From the NCBI GenBank assembly GCA_963734275.1, contig CAVTGO010000005.1, forward strand, positions 1 to 64,000: a stretch of DNA of 64,000 nt, in the 5' to 3' direction. Position 1 is the stretch's first letter. Each line of letters opens with the position of its first letter. Source of the stretch: CAVTGO01 sp963734275. Its GTDB lineage: Bacteria > Actinomycetota > UBA4738 > HRBIN12. Of the stretch, positions 49,606-58,575 are shown one piece after another. Below the pieces are notes generated by a model, which was given only the letters and a program-made list of their open reading frames with translations, did not search any database and had not been told where the DNA came from. A program made the position numbers and the translations under genes.

Positions 49606-51884
49606 ACCAGCACGGCGGTGCTGCGCCTGCGACCGGTCTTCTGCACGATGATCGACGCGGGGAACTGGTCCTTCACCCGTTCGGCGTGGGTGATCACGAA
49701 GAGCTGGTGGAACCGCGACGCCAGGCGGCCGAGCGTCTGGACCATCAGGTCCTTGCGCTCCTCGTCCAGCGAACCGAGCACCTCGTCCAGCACCAACATC
49801 CCGACGTCCGTTCCCGACACCCGTGACAGGTGAGTCGAGATCGCCACGCGGAGCGCGAGGTTGGCCAGGTCGGACTCGGAGCCCGAGAAGCGGTCGATCG
49901 CGAAGTACTGGTCCCCGTCCGCGATCTGGATCGCCAGGGTCTCCTCGTCCACGCGCAGGTCGTCGTACTCATGGTCGGTGAGCTCGCGGAACAGCGCCTC
50001 CGCCTCGCGCGAGAGCTCGGGGCCGACGCGGGCGACGAGGTGGTCACGGAACCCGTCGAGGAGCATCGCGACCCGCTCGACGTACCGCGCCTCCGAGCGG
50101 AGCTCGTCCACCCGCTTGGCCGTCTCCCTCGCCTGCCGGAGCTCGCCCGTCAGCTCGGCGACACGGCTCGCGGCGTCCTTCGCGGCGTCGCTCGCCGCCC
50201 GCTCGGCTTCGCGTGCCCGCTCGTGGGCCTGCCGGGCCGCCGCGAGCTCGTCTCCCAGACGGGTGTGCCGGGCCTCGTCGAACGAGAGCGCCTCCGCCTC
50301 CTCGGAAAGCGCGGCCAGCTCGGCCTGGAGCGCGGTCACACGATCATCGATCGCGCCGAGGTCCCGGCGCGTGTGCTCGAGGTGCTCGCGCTGGGCCCCG
50401 AGCTCGGCGACCCGCCGGCCGAGGATGGAGGCGCGCTCGGCCGCGGCGCGGAGCGCGTCGACCTCGGGGATCAGGTCGCCGAATGGCGCGGCCAACCGAG
50501 CGACCTCCGCGCGGTGCTGCTCGAGCCGCTCGAGGAGCGAGGTGCGCCGGTCGGCGGCGCGCCGAGCCTCCTCACCGCCCTTCTCCGCGGCGCGCATCGC
50601 CTTCTCGGCGGCCGCGCGGGCCGCCGAGGCCGATTTCGATGCCTTGGCCGCCTGGGCCGCGTCCTTCTTCGCGGCGGCGACGCCCCCCTTCGCGTGCCGG
50701 ACGTACTCGGCGAAATCCGCGCCGAGCGGCCGCCCGCACGTGGGGCACGGCTCGGAGGGATCCGCCTCCTCGGCACGCTCGAGCCGTCCCTGCGCTTCCT
50801 CGAGGAGCGAGACGCGGTGGCCGCGCTCCGCCTCGGCCTCCGCCGCGGCGAGCTGCGCGTCGGCGTGGGTCCGCGTGGCGAGCTCGAGCTCCGCGAGGAC
50901 GGCCGCGGCGTCGACGTCGGGGAGGGCCTCGAGCGCCACCTCGGCCTCGGCGAGCACGGTCGCGGCGTCCGCCAGCTGCGTGGCCGCGCGGAGGCTCCCC
51001 TCGACGTCGACGAGACCGGCGAGCTCGGCCTCGAGCGCCGGCAGCTCGGCGAGGGCCTCGGCCAGGGTCTCGACGCGCTCGGACAGGGCGGTCCGTTGGT
51101 CCGCGAGCCGGCCGTGCTCCTCGGTCTTGGCGACGAGCTGGACCGTGAGCTTCTCGACGCGCTGGCGCGCCGCGTCGACGTCGGCGAACGCGATCGCCGC
51201 GGCCTTCTCGGCGGCCGCGGCATCCTTCAGCGCAAGGGCGGTGGCCTTCGCGACGTCCTTGGCCTCGGCCGCGGTCTCCTTCGCGCCCTTCAGCTCGGCC
51301 TCGATCGCCGAGAGGTCGGTCACCGCGCCCGCTAACTGGGTCGCGCTCTCCTTCGTGGCTTTGGCCTCCCGGCGGGCGGTCAGCCGTGCGTCGTCGACCG
51401 GCTTGATGCCGAGCAGCCGGAGCGCCATCTCTCGGCGCTCGCCCGGCCGCATCGAGGAGAACGCGTCCAGCTGCTTCTGCTCCGCGTACACGGACGCGCG
51501 GAAGACGTGGCGATCCATCTGGAGCAAGCGCCGGAGCTCCGCGTCGACGTCGCTGGTCCCGGACGCGAGCTGGAGACCGCCGCCGAACAGCTCCGCCTCG
51601 GGCGCATGGCCGCGTCCCCTGATCGCCCGCCGGACCTCGTACGGCTGGCCGCCGTGCTCGAACACCACGCGCACCTCACAGTCGGTCAACACGCCGTGGG
51701 TCCGGATCAGGTTGCGCTTGGTGCGGGCGGCGTCGACGCCGTAGCTGGCGAAGGCGATGGCCTCCATCAGCGTGGACTTGCCGCTGCCGTTCTCGCCGAA
51801 GATCCCGATCACGCGGGCCGGGAGCTCGAGGTCCACCTCCTCGAACACGCGGAAGTTGCGGAGCGAGAGCTCGAGGACCTTCAC
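49602..51884 (-). CDS. Rad50/SbcC-type ABC ATPase with zinc hook
   Basis: ATPase of the Mre11-Rad50 DNA end complex. 760 residues from GTG 51884, overlapping the mre11 stop (GTGA). Walker A GIFGENGSGKSTLMEAIAFA at about residue 28-47, then YAEQKQLDAFSSMRPGERRE (Q-loop side). Two Ala/Glu coiled-coil arms flank the hook EPCPTCGRPLGADFAEYVRH at about residue 376-395 with CxxC. Signature FSGSESDLANLALRVAISTH, Walker B MLVLDEVLGSLDEERKDLMV, and H-loop LFVITHAERVKDQFP. The arms are short: E. coli SbcC has about 1050 residues and archaeal Rad50 about 880. Confidence 0.92.
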   Translation of the reverse strand: MKVLELSLRNFRVFEEVDLELPARVIGIFGENGSGKSTLMEAIAFASYGVDAARTKRNLIRTHGVLTDCEVRVVFEHGGQPYEVRRAIRGRGHAPEAELFGGGLQLASGTSDVDAELRRLLQMDRHVFRASVYAEQKQLDAFSSMRPGERREMALRLLGIKPVDDARLTARREAKATKESATQLAGAVTDLSAIEAELKGAKETAAEAKDVAKATALALKDAAAAEKAAAIAFADVDAARQRVEKLTVQLVAKTEEHGRLADQRTALSERVETLAEALAELPALEAELAGLVDVEGSLRAATQLADAATVLAEAEVALEALPDVDAAAVLAELELATRTHADAQLAAAEAEAERGHRVSLLEEAQGRLERAEEADPSEPCPTCGRPLGADFAEYVRHAKGGVAAAKKDAAQAAKASKSASAARAAAEKAMRAAEKGGEEARRAADRRTSLLERLEQHRAEVARLAAPFGDLIPEVDALRAAAERASILGRRVAELGAQREHLEHTRRDLGAIDDRVTALQAELAALSEEAEALSFDEARHTRLGDELAAARQAHERAREAERAASDAAKDAASRVAELTGELRQARETAKRVDELRSEARYVERVAMLLDGFRDHLVARVGPELSREAEALFRELTDHEYDDLRVDEETLAIQIADGDQYFAIDRFSGSESDLANLALRVAISTHLSRVSGTDVGMLVLDEVLGSLDEERKDLMVQTLGRLASRFHQLFVITHAERVKDQFPASIIVQKTGRRRSTAVLV

Positions 51885-53011
51885 ACCGTCTCCCCGCGAG
51901 CGTCCTCGAGGAACCGCGCACCGAGGGCGACCACGCGCGGGCGCTCGAGGCCCGCGAGATCCTGCACCTCGACGTACGCCCCCCACTCCTGCTCGAGGGA
52001 GCCCACCGTGGGCCCGCCCTGCAGCGCGAGCGCCTCGGCGCCGTAGTCGGGTTCGATCTGCACCCACAGCGCGCCGGGCACGGCCTCCTGGAACTGCTCG
52101 TTCGCGACCTGGCGGAGCGACGCCGGGTCGACCTCGTTCAGGTACGCGCGGACGATGCCGCCGTCGGCCGTCCCCCGCGCGGCGCGCTCGACGGCGTCCA
52201 CGAGTTCGCCGGCCGACAGGCCCGCCGCCGGCACGCTCACCGTGACGAGCGGCCGCTCGCCCGGGTTCTCGATGTGCTCGAGCTTGCCCGTGTCCGTGTC
52301 CAGGACCACGAGGCCCTTCGCGGTCTCCGGCGAGTCGGCGAACGTGAGCGTGTCCGTCGCTCCCGCGTACCAGGTGCGTTTGGAGACCTTCTGGAACCCG
52401 TGGTAGTGGCCGAGGATCACGAGGTCGAACCGCCGGTCGAAGGCGGCCTCCTCGACCTCGAGCTCGTTGATCTCCCGCCAGGCCCGGACCGGCAGGGACG
52501 TGAGGGCGACGTGGGCGATCAGCAGGTTGGTGGCGTCGGGACGAACGTTCCCGGCCGCCGAGGCGAGCTGTGCCCGCAGGTCGTCGACCGACAGGGTCTG
52601 CGGCACGGCGTGGACCACGACGCCGGCGAGCTCCGCCGCGACCGCCTCCATGCGCCACGCGAACGTCACGCCCGGGAAGACACGCTCAAGCGCATCGTAG
52701 GGCGAGCCCACTCCCCGAACCCGAGGCGTGTCGTGGTTCCCGCTGATGGCGACGCCAGAGAGGCCCGCGTCAGACAGGCGCTGCAGCGCCTGGAGCACAT
52801 GCGAGAACACGCGGTACGTGGGCCGGGCTTGGTCGAAGACATCGCCCAACCAAAGGAAGCCGTCGGGCTCCTGGCGGATCGTCTCCTCGACGGCCCAAGC
52901 GAACGAGCGAAGGAAGTCCTCCTCGCGCAGGTTCCGCGCCTGGTCGTCCCGGAGGTGCGCGAGGTGCGTCCGTCCGAGGTGGGCGTCGCCGAGGGCGACC
53001 AGCCGCGCCAT
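51881..53011 (-). CDS. Mre11/SbcD-type nuclease
   Basis: 376 residues. Metallophosphoesterase core: ALGDAHLGRTHLAHLRDDQA (residues 6-25, motif I), GFLWLGDVFDQARPTYRVFS (motif II), GVAISGNHDTPRVRGVGSPY (motif III), LLIAHVALTSLP (motif IV) and LVILGHYHGFQKVSKRTWYA (motif V). All metal Asp, His and Asn residues are present. The capping domain and C-terminal Rad50-binding part run from about residue 250. Two-metal 3'-5' exo and endonuclease with Rad50. The first ATG, next to the HerA stop, is the start. Confidence 0.93.
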   Translation of the reverse strand: MARLVALGDAHLGRTHLAHLRDDQARNLREEDFLRSFAWAVEETIRQEPDGFLWLGDVFDQARPTYRVFSHVLQALQRLSDAGLSGVAISGNHDTPRVRGVGSPYDALERVFPGVTFAWRMEAVAAELAGVVVHAVPQTLSVDDLRAQLASAAGNVRPDATNLLIAHVALTSLPVRAWREINELEVEEAAFDRRFDLVILGHYHGFQKVSKRTWYAGATDTLTFADSPETAKGLVVLDTDTGKLEHIENPGERPLVTVSVPAAGLSAGELVDAVERAARGTADGGIVRAYLNEVDPASLRQVANEQFQEAVPGALWVQIEPDYGAEALALQGGPTVGSLEQEWGAYVEVQDLAGLERPRVVALGARFLEDARGETV

Positions 53012-54577
53012 CTACTCGGCGAACCCCGCCCCGGCGCCCTCCGGCCGCGCCGGCAGGGGCGAGGGGCCGTGGACCGACTTCAGGTACTCCTCGTAGAGGT
53101 AGACGCGTGCCGGGAGCGCGAACGGCGCCTCCAGGTTGGTCACGATCGCCTCGCCGGGCATCAGCGTCTGGATCTCGGGCCCGAGGTCGGAGATGTCCTG
53201 CTTGGAGCTGCCCCGCAGGATGTTCCGGTCCTTCTCGTCGGCCAGGCCGAGGATGAAGAACGTGTTGAACTGCGAGAGCAGCTCGTCGTCGATCAGCTTG
53301 GGCTGCTGGCTGACGGCACACAGGCCCACCTTGAACTTGCGCCCCTCGCGGGCCAGCCGCGGGAACACGTTCTCGTCGCCGCGCTGCGCCCTGGAGAGCA
53401 CGCGCTGGGCCTCCTCGAGCGCGACCAGGGTCGGCGGAAGTGCCGCGAAACGCTCGCGGTCCTCGAGGTAGATCTGCCCGTAGGTCTCGAGGACGCGGCG
53501 CGTGACCACCGAGGCCACGAGGATCTCCTCCATCGAGGACAGTCCGCTGGTGTCGACGAGCACCGAGTAGCCGTCCATCAGTTCGTCGACGATCCGCTCG
53601 GAGAGCGACGGCTGTGACGGGTCGCGCGAGATGCACGGCATGTCGAGGATCCGCTGCGCCCGGCGTTGGATCACCTGCATCGTGCTGGTTGCCACGCCGA
53701 GGTCCTCGGCGAGCGCTGCGGCGTCGAGCGCCTCGCCCACCTGCACGATCCAGTCGTCGCCGAAGGCCCGGATCGCGCGGTAGATCGCGTCCTCCTGCGC
53801 GTGGCTCCACTGGTACGCGGTCTGCAGGTCGCCCTGCGTGAGCTCGGCGAGCGAGAGGCGGAGCGACGTCGCCGAGGCCCCCGCCGCCCTGGTGGCGTAG
53901 ACCTTCAGCCGGTCCGCGGCCCAGGGATGGTCGCGCAGGCCCCGGCGGATCCCGCTGCCGCCCTCGAGGTACTCGCCGTGCGGGTCGAACAACAGACACG
54001 CGTACCGTCCCTGCGACGCGAGGATCTGACCCGCGAGCACCTTCATGAGGTTCGACTTGCCCATCCCGGTCGTCGCGAAGACGCCGACGTGCGAGGTGAG
54101 CGTCTCGCCCTTGACCCCGACCTCGAGATCGATCGTGTCCTCCCCCGAGCGCAGGAGCCCGACGCGGACGTCGCCCATGCGCTCGCGCAGGAACTCGAAG
54201 TCGTCGGTGGTGGGGGCGGTGACCCTCGCGAACTGCGCCGGGAGCGACTTGGGCTTGCGGAAGCCGCCTCCCGCGTCGATGTAGCCGAGCGGCTGGCAGG
54301 TGGCGACCTTGTACAGGCGCTGTTCGGGATCGTGGAGCGTGTACGGCGTGCCCGCGGCATCCCCTGCCATGTAGGAGCCCGCCGTGCGCTCCGACCACGA
54401 GGGGTCGCTGGAGTCCGAGCCGTAGCTCACCTGGATCACGCGGAACAGGAAACGCCGGGCGCGCTCGGCGTCCTCGGCCGCGAGGAGTTCGCCCAGGAAC
54501 AGGTCCGTGCCGTAGAACGACCGGAACGTCGCCTCCAGCACGCTCTTCCCGAAGATCCGGCCCTTGTACTCGGTCAT
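53012..54577 (-). CDS. herA: HerA-type hexameric DNA-pumping ATPase
   Basis: 521 residues. N-terminal HAS beta-barrel (KGRIFGKSVLEATFRSFYGT to about residue 120). Walker A in GVFATTGMGKSNLMKVLAGQ at about residue 166-185, FDPHGEYLEGGSG (sensor of the FtsK-HerA group), Walker B TLVALEEAQRVLSRAQRGDE, and FKVGLCAVSQQPKLIDDELL then QFNTFFILGLADEKDRNIL, the conserved HerA tail. It forms a ring that moves double-stranded DNA and, with NurA, resects ends after Mre11-Rad50. Overlaps nurA (ATGA) and abuts mre11. Confidence 0.93.
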   Translation of the reverse strand: MTEYKGRIFGKSVLEATFRSFYGTDLFLGELLAAEDAERARRFLFRVIQVSYGSDSSDPSWSERTAGSYMAGDAAGTPYTLHDPEQRLYKVATCQPLGYIDAGGGFRKPKSLPAQFARVTAPTTDDFEFLRERMGDVRVGLLRSGEDTIDLEVGVKGETLTSHVGVFATTGMGKSNLMKVLAGQILASQGRYACLLFDPHGEYLEGGSGIRRGLRDHPWAADRLKVYATRAAGASATSLRLSLAELTQGDLQTAYQWSHAQEDAIYRAIRAFGDDWIVQVGEALDAAALAEDLGVATSTMQVIQRRAQRILDMPCISRDPSQPSLSERIVDELMDGYSVLVDTSGLSSMEEILVASVVTRRVLETYGQIYLEDRERFAALPPTLVALEEAQRVLSRAQRGDENVFPRLAREGRKFKVGLCAVSQQPKLIDDELLSQFNTFFILGLADEKDRNILRGSSKQDISDLGPEIQTLMPGEAIVTNLEAPFALPARVYLYEEYLKSVHGPSPLPARPEGAGAGFAE

Positions 54578-55653
54578 CGGTTCAGCACCTCGTGGAAGTC
54601 CTGGAACAGCACCTCCACGTCGTCCTCGGAGAGGCCGCGGCGCGAGAGCGCCTCGCGGAACGCGCGTCGAACGTCCACCACGTCGTAGCCGGTCACGCGC
54701 GCGGCCTGGTGGGCGCGCGCGAGCGGGTAGGGGTACCCGACGAAGGCCGGGTCGTCCGCGAGCCCGGCCAGGCGTCCGAGCACCTCATGCGCCGGCTCGG
54801 GACCCTCCGCCACGTCGACGCGGAAGGCGTACGGCGCCGTCGGCGCGAGGTGCGCGACGAAGATGTCCCCGACATACAAGCGTCCGAAGACCGGGGCCGT
54901 GGAGATCCGCGCCGCCCAGGTCGAGCGCGGGGCCTCACGGTCGCCTCGACGCTTGAGCAGCGTGACGAGCGGAACATCGCGACCCCAGTACAGCGTGGAG
55001 GCCTTCACGACACCGGCGAGCGACACACCCCGGGACACGGCCTCCTGGTGCACGCGCCGGACCACGAGCTGCGGGACGAGCGGCCCGCCGTGCAGCGAGC
55101 CGTCGACCAGGACCAGGTCGCCCGCGGCCGCCTCGCGGACCGTGCGCGCGACCTCGGCCCACTCGGCCCACTCGCGCAGGGCGTCCACCGGGCGCGGCAG
55201 GTCCGGGATGCGCTCGGGCTCGGCGCCGCAGAGATCGGTGAGGACGGCGCGGGCGAGCGCCTGCATCTCCTCGGGCGAGACGGCCCGCACGGTGAGCGTG
55301 CGGCGATCGACCGCGTCGGTCGTCCCGTTCGCGAACCGCACCCGTGCGGCCCGGTACCCGGCGACCTGGAACGAGCGGGCGTCGGCCACCACGCACGACC
55401 CGCCGTCCACGGCCCAGACCCGCCCGGGATCGCGCCGAGCGATCGCTTCGAGCTCGAACGCGTCGGGGTGGCCGGGCACGACGAGCGCCTCGTCGAGCCC
55501 CATCTGCCCCTCGAGCACGTGGATCTGTGAACCGGGCCGCTCGAGCAGGTCGACAACGAACGCGGCCGCCTCGTCGAGCTGCGATCCCTCCACGAGATCG
55601 AGGGTCAGGAGGCGCGTTCCCCCGTTCGTGGCCTCGTTCATGGCCTCGGTCAC
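54574..55653 (-). CDS. nurA: NurA-domain nuclease
   Basis: 359 residues. NurA family 5'-3' exonuclease that works with HerA. Seen: RVWAVDGGSCVVADARSFQV, the first catalytic Asp-Gly strand at about residue 78-97; GDLVLVDGSLHGGPLVPQLV, the second Asp-Gly motif at about residue 178-197; and VGDIFVAHLAPTAPYAFRV. The C-terminus has VGYPYPLARAHQAARVTGYD (usual end of NurA). The N-terminal 70 residues are acidic. First gene of the four-gene operon. Weak start context at 55653; MNEATNGG four residues later is possible. Confidence 0.88.
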   Translation of the reverse strand: MTEAMNEATNGGTRLLTLDLVEGSQLDEAAAFVVDLLERPGSQIHVLEGQMGLDEALVVPGHPDAFELEAIARRDPGRVWAVDGGSCVVADARSFQVAGYRAARVRFANGTTDAVDRRTLTVRAVSPEEMQALARAVLTDLCGAEPERIPDLPRPVDALREWAEWAEVARTVREAAAGDLVLVDGSLHGGPLVPQLVVRRVHQEAVSRGVSLAGVVKASTLYWGRDVPLVTLLKRRGDREAPRSTWAARISTAPVFGRLYVGDIFVAHLAPTAPYAFRVDVAEGPEPAHEVLGRLAGLADDPAFVGYPYPLARAHQAARVTGYDVVDVRRAFREALSRRGLSEDDVEVLFQDFHEVLNR

Positions 55654-55734
55654 GGGCGAAGAGTACCCGAGGCGCCCGACACCGCCGACGGCCGTGCGCG
55701 CCTGGTCAAGACCGACTAGTCATTCCGGGCTATT

Positions 55735-55750
55735 TCCCCCACCCGGGGGA
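55735..55750. promoter_or_regulatory. Short perfect inverted repeat in the nurA / sensor intergenic region
   Basis: TCCCCC and GGGGGA with a four-base loop (ACCC), in the 188-base gap between the divergent nurA and the sensor gene. Too short for a strong terminator and no T-run follows. It may be an operator or part of a promoter for either side. The rest of the gap (55654-55841) holds no open frame and no ribosome site but GAGAAGGG before ATG 55842. Confidence 0.3.
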
Positions 55751-55841
55751 CTACACCCGGACCACCCGTGGAGCCGATATCCCTCATGACGCCCAAAGAG
55801 CAACACCAGAGACGCCCAAGAGATCCGAGAAGGGAATCGAG

Positions 55842-57071
55842 ATGTTGGGATCCTTGGCTCGGCGGCAACGACGACCGCTCTGGGGGGCGCTTTCCCTCCT
55901 CCTAGCGATCGGGACCGGCCTCGTGCTCTTCGCGGCGGCCCGTGCCAAGAGCGAAGCGGCCGGCGAGGCCGCCATCGACGCGAGGCTCGCGGCGCAGACC
56001 GAGCTCGCGCCGATGCTCCAGCCCCGCGACCTGATGGCCCCGATCATCGGCCAACGCGCCGAGGATCTCGCGGCCGGGATCGACCGCGCGATCACCTCGG
56101 TGAGCACGGTCGACGAGGTGCGCATCTACACCGAGGTCGGGCGGATCCTCTACGCGGAGGACCCTTCGCTCGTCGGAACGAGGCCCTCGTACCTGCGCGA
56201 CCTGACGTTCGAGGTCGCCAACGGCCAGACGGTGAGCCGTATCCGGGCGGGCCTGATGCAGACCTACGTGCCGCTGTGGCTCGCGCCCGGCGGCGAGACC
56301 GTCGTCGCCGAGCTGTCCCAGGCCTACGACCCGATCGTCGCGGGGGTGGCCGGAGGCTGGAACCGCCTCGGGCTGGTGACGGGTGGACTGCTGCTGTTGA
56401 CGCTCGGGATGGTCGTCGTGACCACGAGGGCGTCCGCGATCCACCCGATGGCGGTGCAGGTGTACGGGAAGGCCGTGGTCCCCCCGCAGGCCAACCGCGC
56501 CGATCTCCGGGCGCAGGAGGAGCAGCGGCGCCAGGCGGACGAGCGTGCGAAGGCGGCCGACGAGCGATACCGGACGGTGAAGGAGCAACTCCGCGAGCAG
56601 GTCGAGAAGGTCAGGGAACTCGAGGGGAGGATCGCCATGGACGACATGCAGACCACGACGAACAGCGGCGAGCTGCAGGTCCTGCGGGACCAGCTCCGCG
56701 ACACGGCAGAGCGCCTGCACAAGGCCGAGCTGGACAACAACGCCCTCCGCGAGCGGCTGGCGCTGCGCCAGCAGGAGCTCGAGACGGCGAAGCACCGCGC
56801 AGCCGCGGCACGCGCCGACGGGGACATGACCGAGCTGAAGGAGCGTCTCGAGGCGGCCGAGCGACGGGCCAGCGAGATGTCCCGTGACATGGAGAAGATC
56901 GAGGCCGAGCTCGAGTACACGACCGGCCGGTTCCACCTCTCGAAGCTCTCCGAGGCGCTTCGCGAGTTCGACAACGACGAGGAGAGCATCGACATCGACG
57001 AGGAGGACGACCTGTACGAGCACCCCGTCGTCCTCCGGTCCACGGTCGCGACGCACAGGAAGGTGAGGTGA
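55842..57071 (+). CDS. Membrane sensor protein with extracellular domain and long coiled coil
   Basis: 409 residues. First helix LLLAIGTGLVLFAAARAKSE at about residue 18-37, extracellular sensor domain (residues 38-170; VSTVDEVRIYTEVGRILYAE, SLVGTRPSYLRDLT), second helix LGLVTGGLLLLTLGMVVVTT near 175-194, and then about 210 residues of Glu/Arg/Ala coiled coil. No HAMP, kinase or cyclase domain follows, unlike most sensors of this layout. The acidic end is DNDEESIDIDEEDDL. The next gene, also coiled coil and then a kinase-like ATPase, starts inside its stop (GTGA), so the two look like one receptor split over two chains. Confidence 0.7.
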   Translation: MLGSLARRQRRPLWGALSLLLAIGTGLVLFAAARAKSEAAGEAAIDARLAAQTELAPMLQPRDLMAPIIGQRAEDLAAGIDRAITSVSTVDEVRIYTEVGRILYAEDPSLVGTRPSYLRDLTFEVANGQTVSRIRAGLMQTYVPLWLAPGGETVVAELSQAYDPIVAGVAGGWNRLGLVTGGLLLLTLGMVVVTTRASAIHPMAVQVYGKAVVPPQANRADLRAQEEQRRQADERAKAADERYRTVKEQLREQVEKVRELEGRIAMDDMQTTTNSGELQVLRDQLRDTAERLHKAELDNNALRERLALRQQELETAKHRAAAARADGDMTELKERLEAAERRASEMSRDMEKIEAELEYTTGRFHLSKLSEALREFDNDEESIDIDEEDDLYEHPVVLRSTVATHRKVR

Positions 57072-58393
57072 ACACCATGACGGACACCCTCGAGGAGATC
57101 GAGACACAGCACGAGGCCAACGGCCTGGCTCGCGGGATCGCCGTGGCCGGCCTCCAGGTGGCGCAGGCAGCGGACGAGCTCCAGCAGGCGGCGGAGCGAC
57201 TCATCAACGCGGAGGGACAGGCGCGAGAGGCCGAGCTCCGGTGGAAGGTGGCCGAGGAGCAGATCGCCCAAGGCGCCACGAAGAACGCGGAGCTGCTCGA
57301 GATGCTCCAGGGCGCGCGCGAGGGGCAGACCGAGGCCGACGAGCGGTGCCGCCGCGCCGAACAGCGGATGCAGATCACGATGGAGCGCCAGAAGATCATG
57401 GAGGAGCAGCTGGCGAAGGCGGAGGACCTCCTGACCGAGGCCGAGGCCAAGCCGCAGGTGACGGTCATCCTGGACGACGAGCGCACGGCGCTGCAGGAAG
57501 CCGTGGCCGCCGAGGTCCGCAGGCCGCTCACCTCGATCCTCGGGCTCAGCCTGGCACTGCGTCACGCCGACCCGACGACGGCCGAGGGCAAGGACATGAT
57601 CAAGCAGCTCTCGACGAACGCTCGCAAGCTGGACCGCCTGGTCGGCGAGATGCTCGACCTGGACAAGATCGCGAGCGGCGCATTCGTGCCGAACCTGCGA
57701 CGGACCGACCTCGAGGCGCTCGTGCGCCGCGTCGTCGAGGAGTCGTCGGACCTCGCGAACCGCGATGTGCGGGTCGAGGCCGAGCACGTGGCGATCTCTG
57801 TGGACCCGGCGCTCACCGAGCAGATGGTCGAGACCCTGCTCGCCAACGCCGGCCGCAGGACCGCGCCGGGCAACCCCGTGCGCGTGTGGATCGCCTCGGA
57901 CAAGGGTGGGGTCGTCATCGCGGTCGATGACACCGGATCCGAAGTTCCGTCGGGGCTGCGAGGCGTCAAGTTCGCGACCGTGACGGACGAGGGTCCCGGC
58001 GCTCGGGGCGGCAAGCCGAGGGGGGCGACGGGGCTCGCCCTGCTGTCGAGGCTGGCCCTGGTCCACGGCGGCAGGGCCTGGGTCGAGGAGCGGGAGGGCG
58101 GGGGCGCGTCCTTCCGCGTGTTCCTTCCCGACGGTGGCCAGCAGTCGCTCGCGGTGCCGAGCGACGAGCCCAGCGACGAGCCGAGCGACGTGGAGGACGC
58201 GCCGATCGCGCACACAGCCGTCGTGATCAACCCGCTGGACGAGCGCGCCGTGGCACTCGCGAACGCGCTCAACTCGATCGGAGACGAGGAGGACGACGAG
58301 GACCTGAGCGCTGCAGAAGCAGCCGCGATCGCGGAGGACGTGCGCCGGGAGCTGACCAAGCTCACGGCCCTGTCCGACGAGCTCGCGAGCTGA
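57068..58393 (+). CDS. Histidine-kinase-like protein lacking the phospho-acceptor His
   Basis: 441 residues from GTG 57068 or ATG 57077, soluble. Residues about 1-135 are coiled coil (EQRMQITMERQKIMEEQLAK). A HisKA-like helix pair follows: VAAEVRRPLTSILGLSLALR, where the usual SHELRTPL has Ala in place of His. Then the HATPase: MVETLLANAGRRTAPGNPVR (N box, Asn kept), VVIAVDDTGSEVPSGLRGVK (G1 box altered), and a Gly-rich G2 (GARGGKPRGATGLALLSRLA). It may bind ATP but cannot autophosphorylate at the normal site. An acidic C-terminal tail (ESL-free, DEEDDEDLSAAEAAAI) ends the protein. Confidence 0.7.
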   Translation: MNTMTDTLEEIETQHEANGLARGIAVAGLQVAQAADELQQAAERLINAEGQAREAELRWKVAEEQIAQGATKNAELLEMLQGAREGQTEADERCRRAEQRMQITMERQKIMEEQLAKAEDLLTEAEAKPQVTVILDDERTALQEAVAAEVRRPLTSILGLSLALRHADPTTAEGKDMIKQLSTNARKLDRLVGEMLDLDKIASGAFVPNLRRTDLEALVRRVVEESSDLANRDVRVEAEHVAISVDPALTEQMVETLLANAGRRTAPGNPVRVWIASDKGGVVIAVDDTGSEVPSGLRGVKFATVTDEGPGARGGKPRGATGLALLSRLALVHGGRAWVEEREGGGASFRVFLPDGGQQSLAVPSDEPSDEPSDVEDAPIAHTAVVINPLDERAVALANALNSIGDEEDDEDLSAAEAAAIAEDVRRELTKLTALSDELAS

Positions 58394-58418
58394 GGGTTCC
58401 GCACGAACCCCCCCAAGA

Positions 58419-58450
58419 GGGCCGGGACGCCGCCCGCGGCGTCCCGGCCC
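58419..58450 (+). terminator. Rho-independent terminator of the sensor / kinase-like pair
   Basis: A 14-base perfect stem (58419-58432 with 58437-58450), four-base loop CCCG, then TTCCCCTTGT. It lies 25 bases after the stop of the kinase-like gene. The stem is almost all G-C. The T-run is short, as in many high-GC bacteria. The strongest hairpin seen in the window. Confidence 0.8.
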
Positions 58451-58575
58451 TTCCCCTTGTCACGCCGGCCACGCGAGCGCCCAGGCCCCTTCGAGGGGTA
58501 GGCTGCAGCGCCGATTCGCGCGACCGAGGAACCTCTGGGGGCGCAGGCGGCCGAGACCGAGGGAGGGCTTAGGTC

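Noticed and set aside
49602..55653. The HerA-NurA genes as a simple two-gene anti-phage system
   Set aside because: They are coupled to mre11 and rad50 in one operon, which fits the archaeal repair module better. A defence role is kept only as an alternative.
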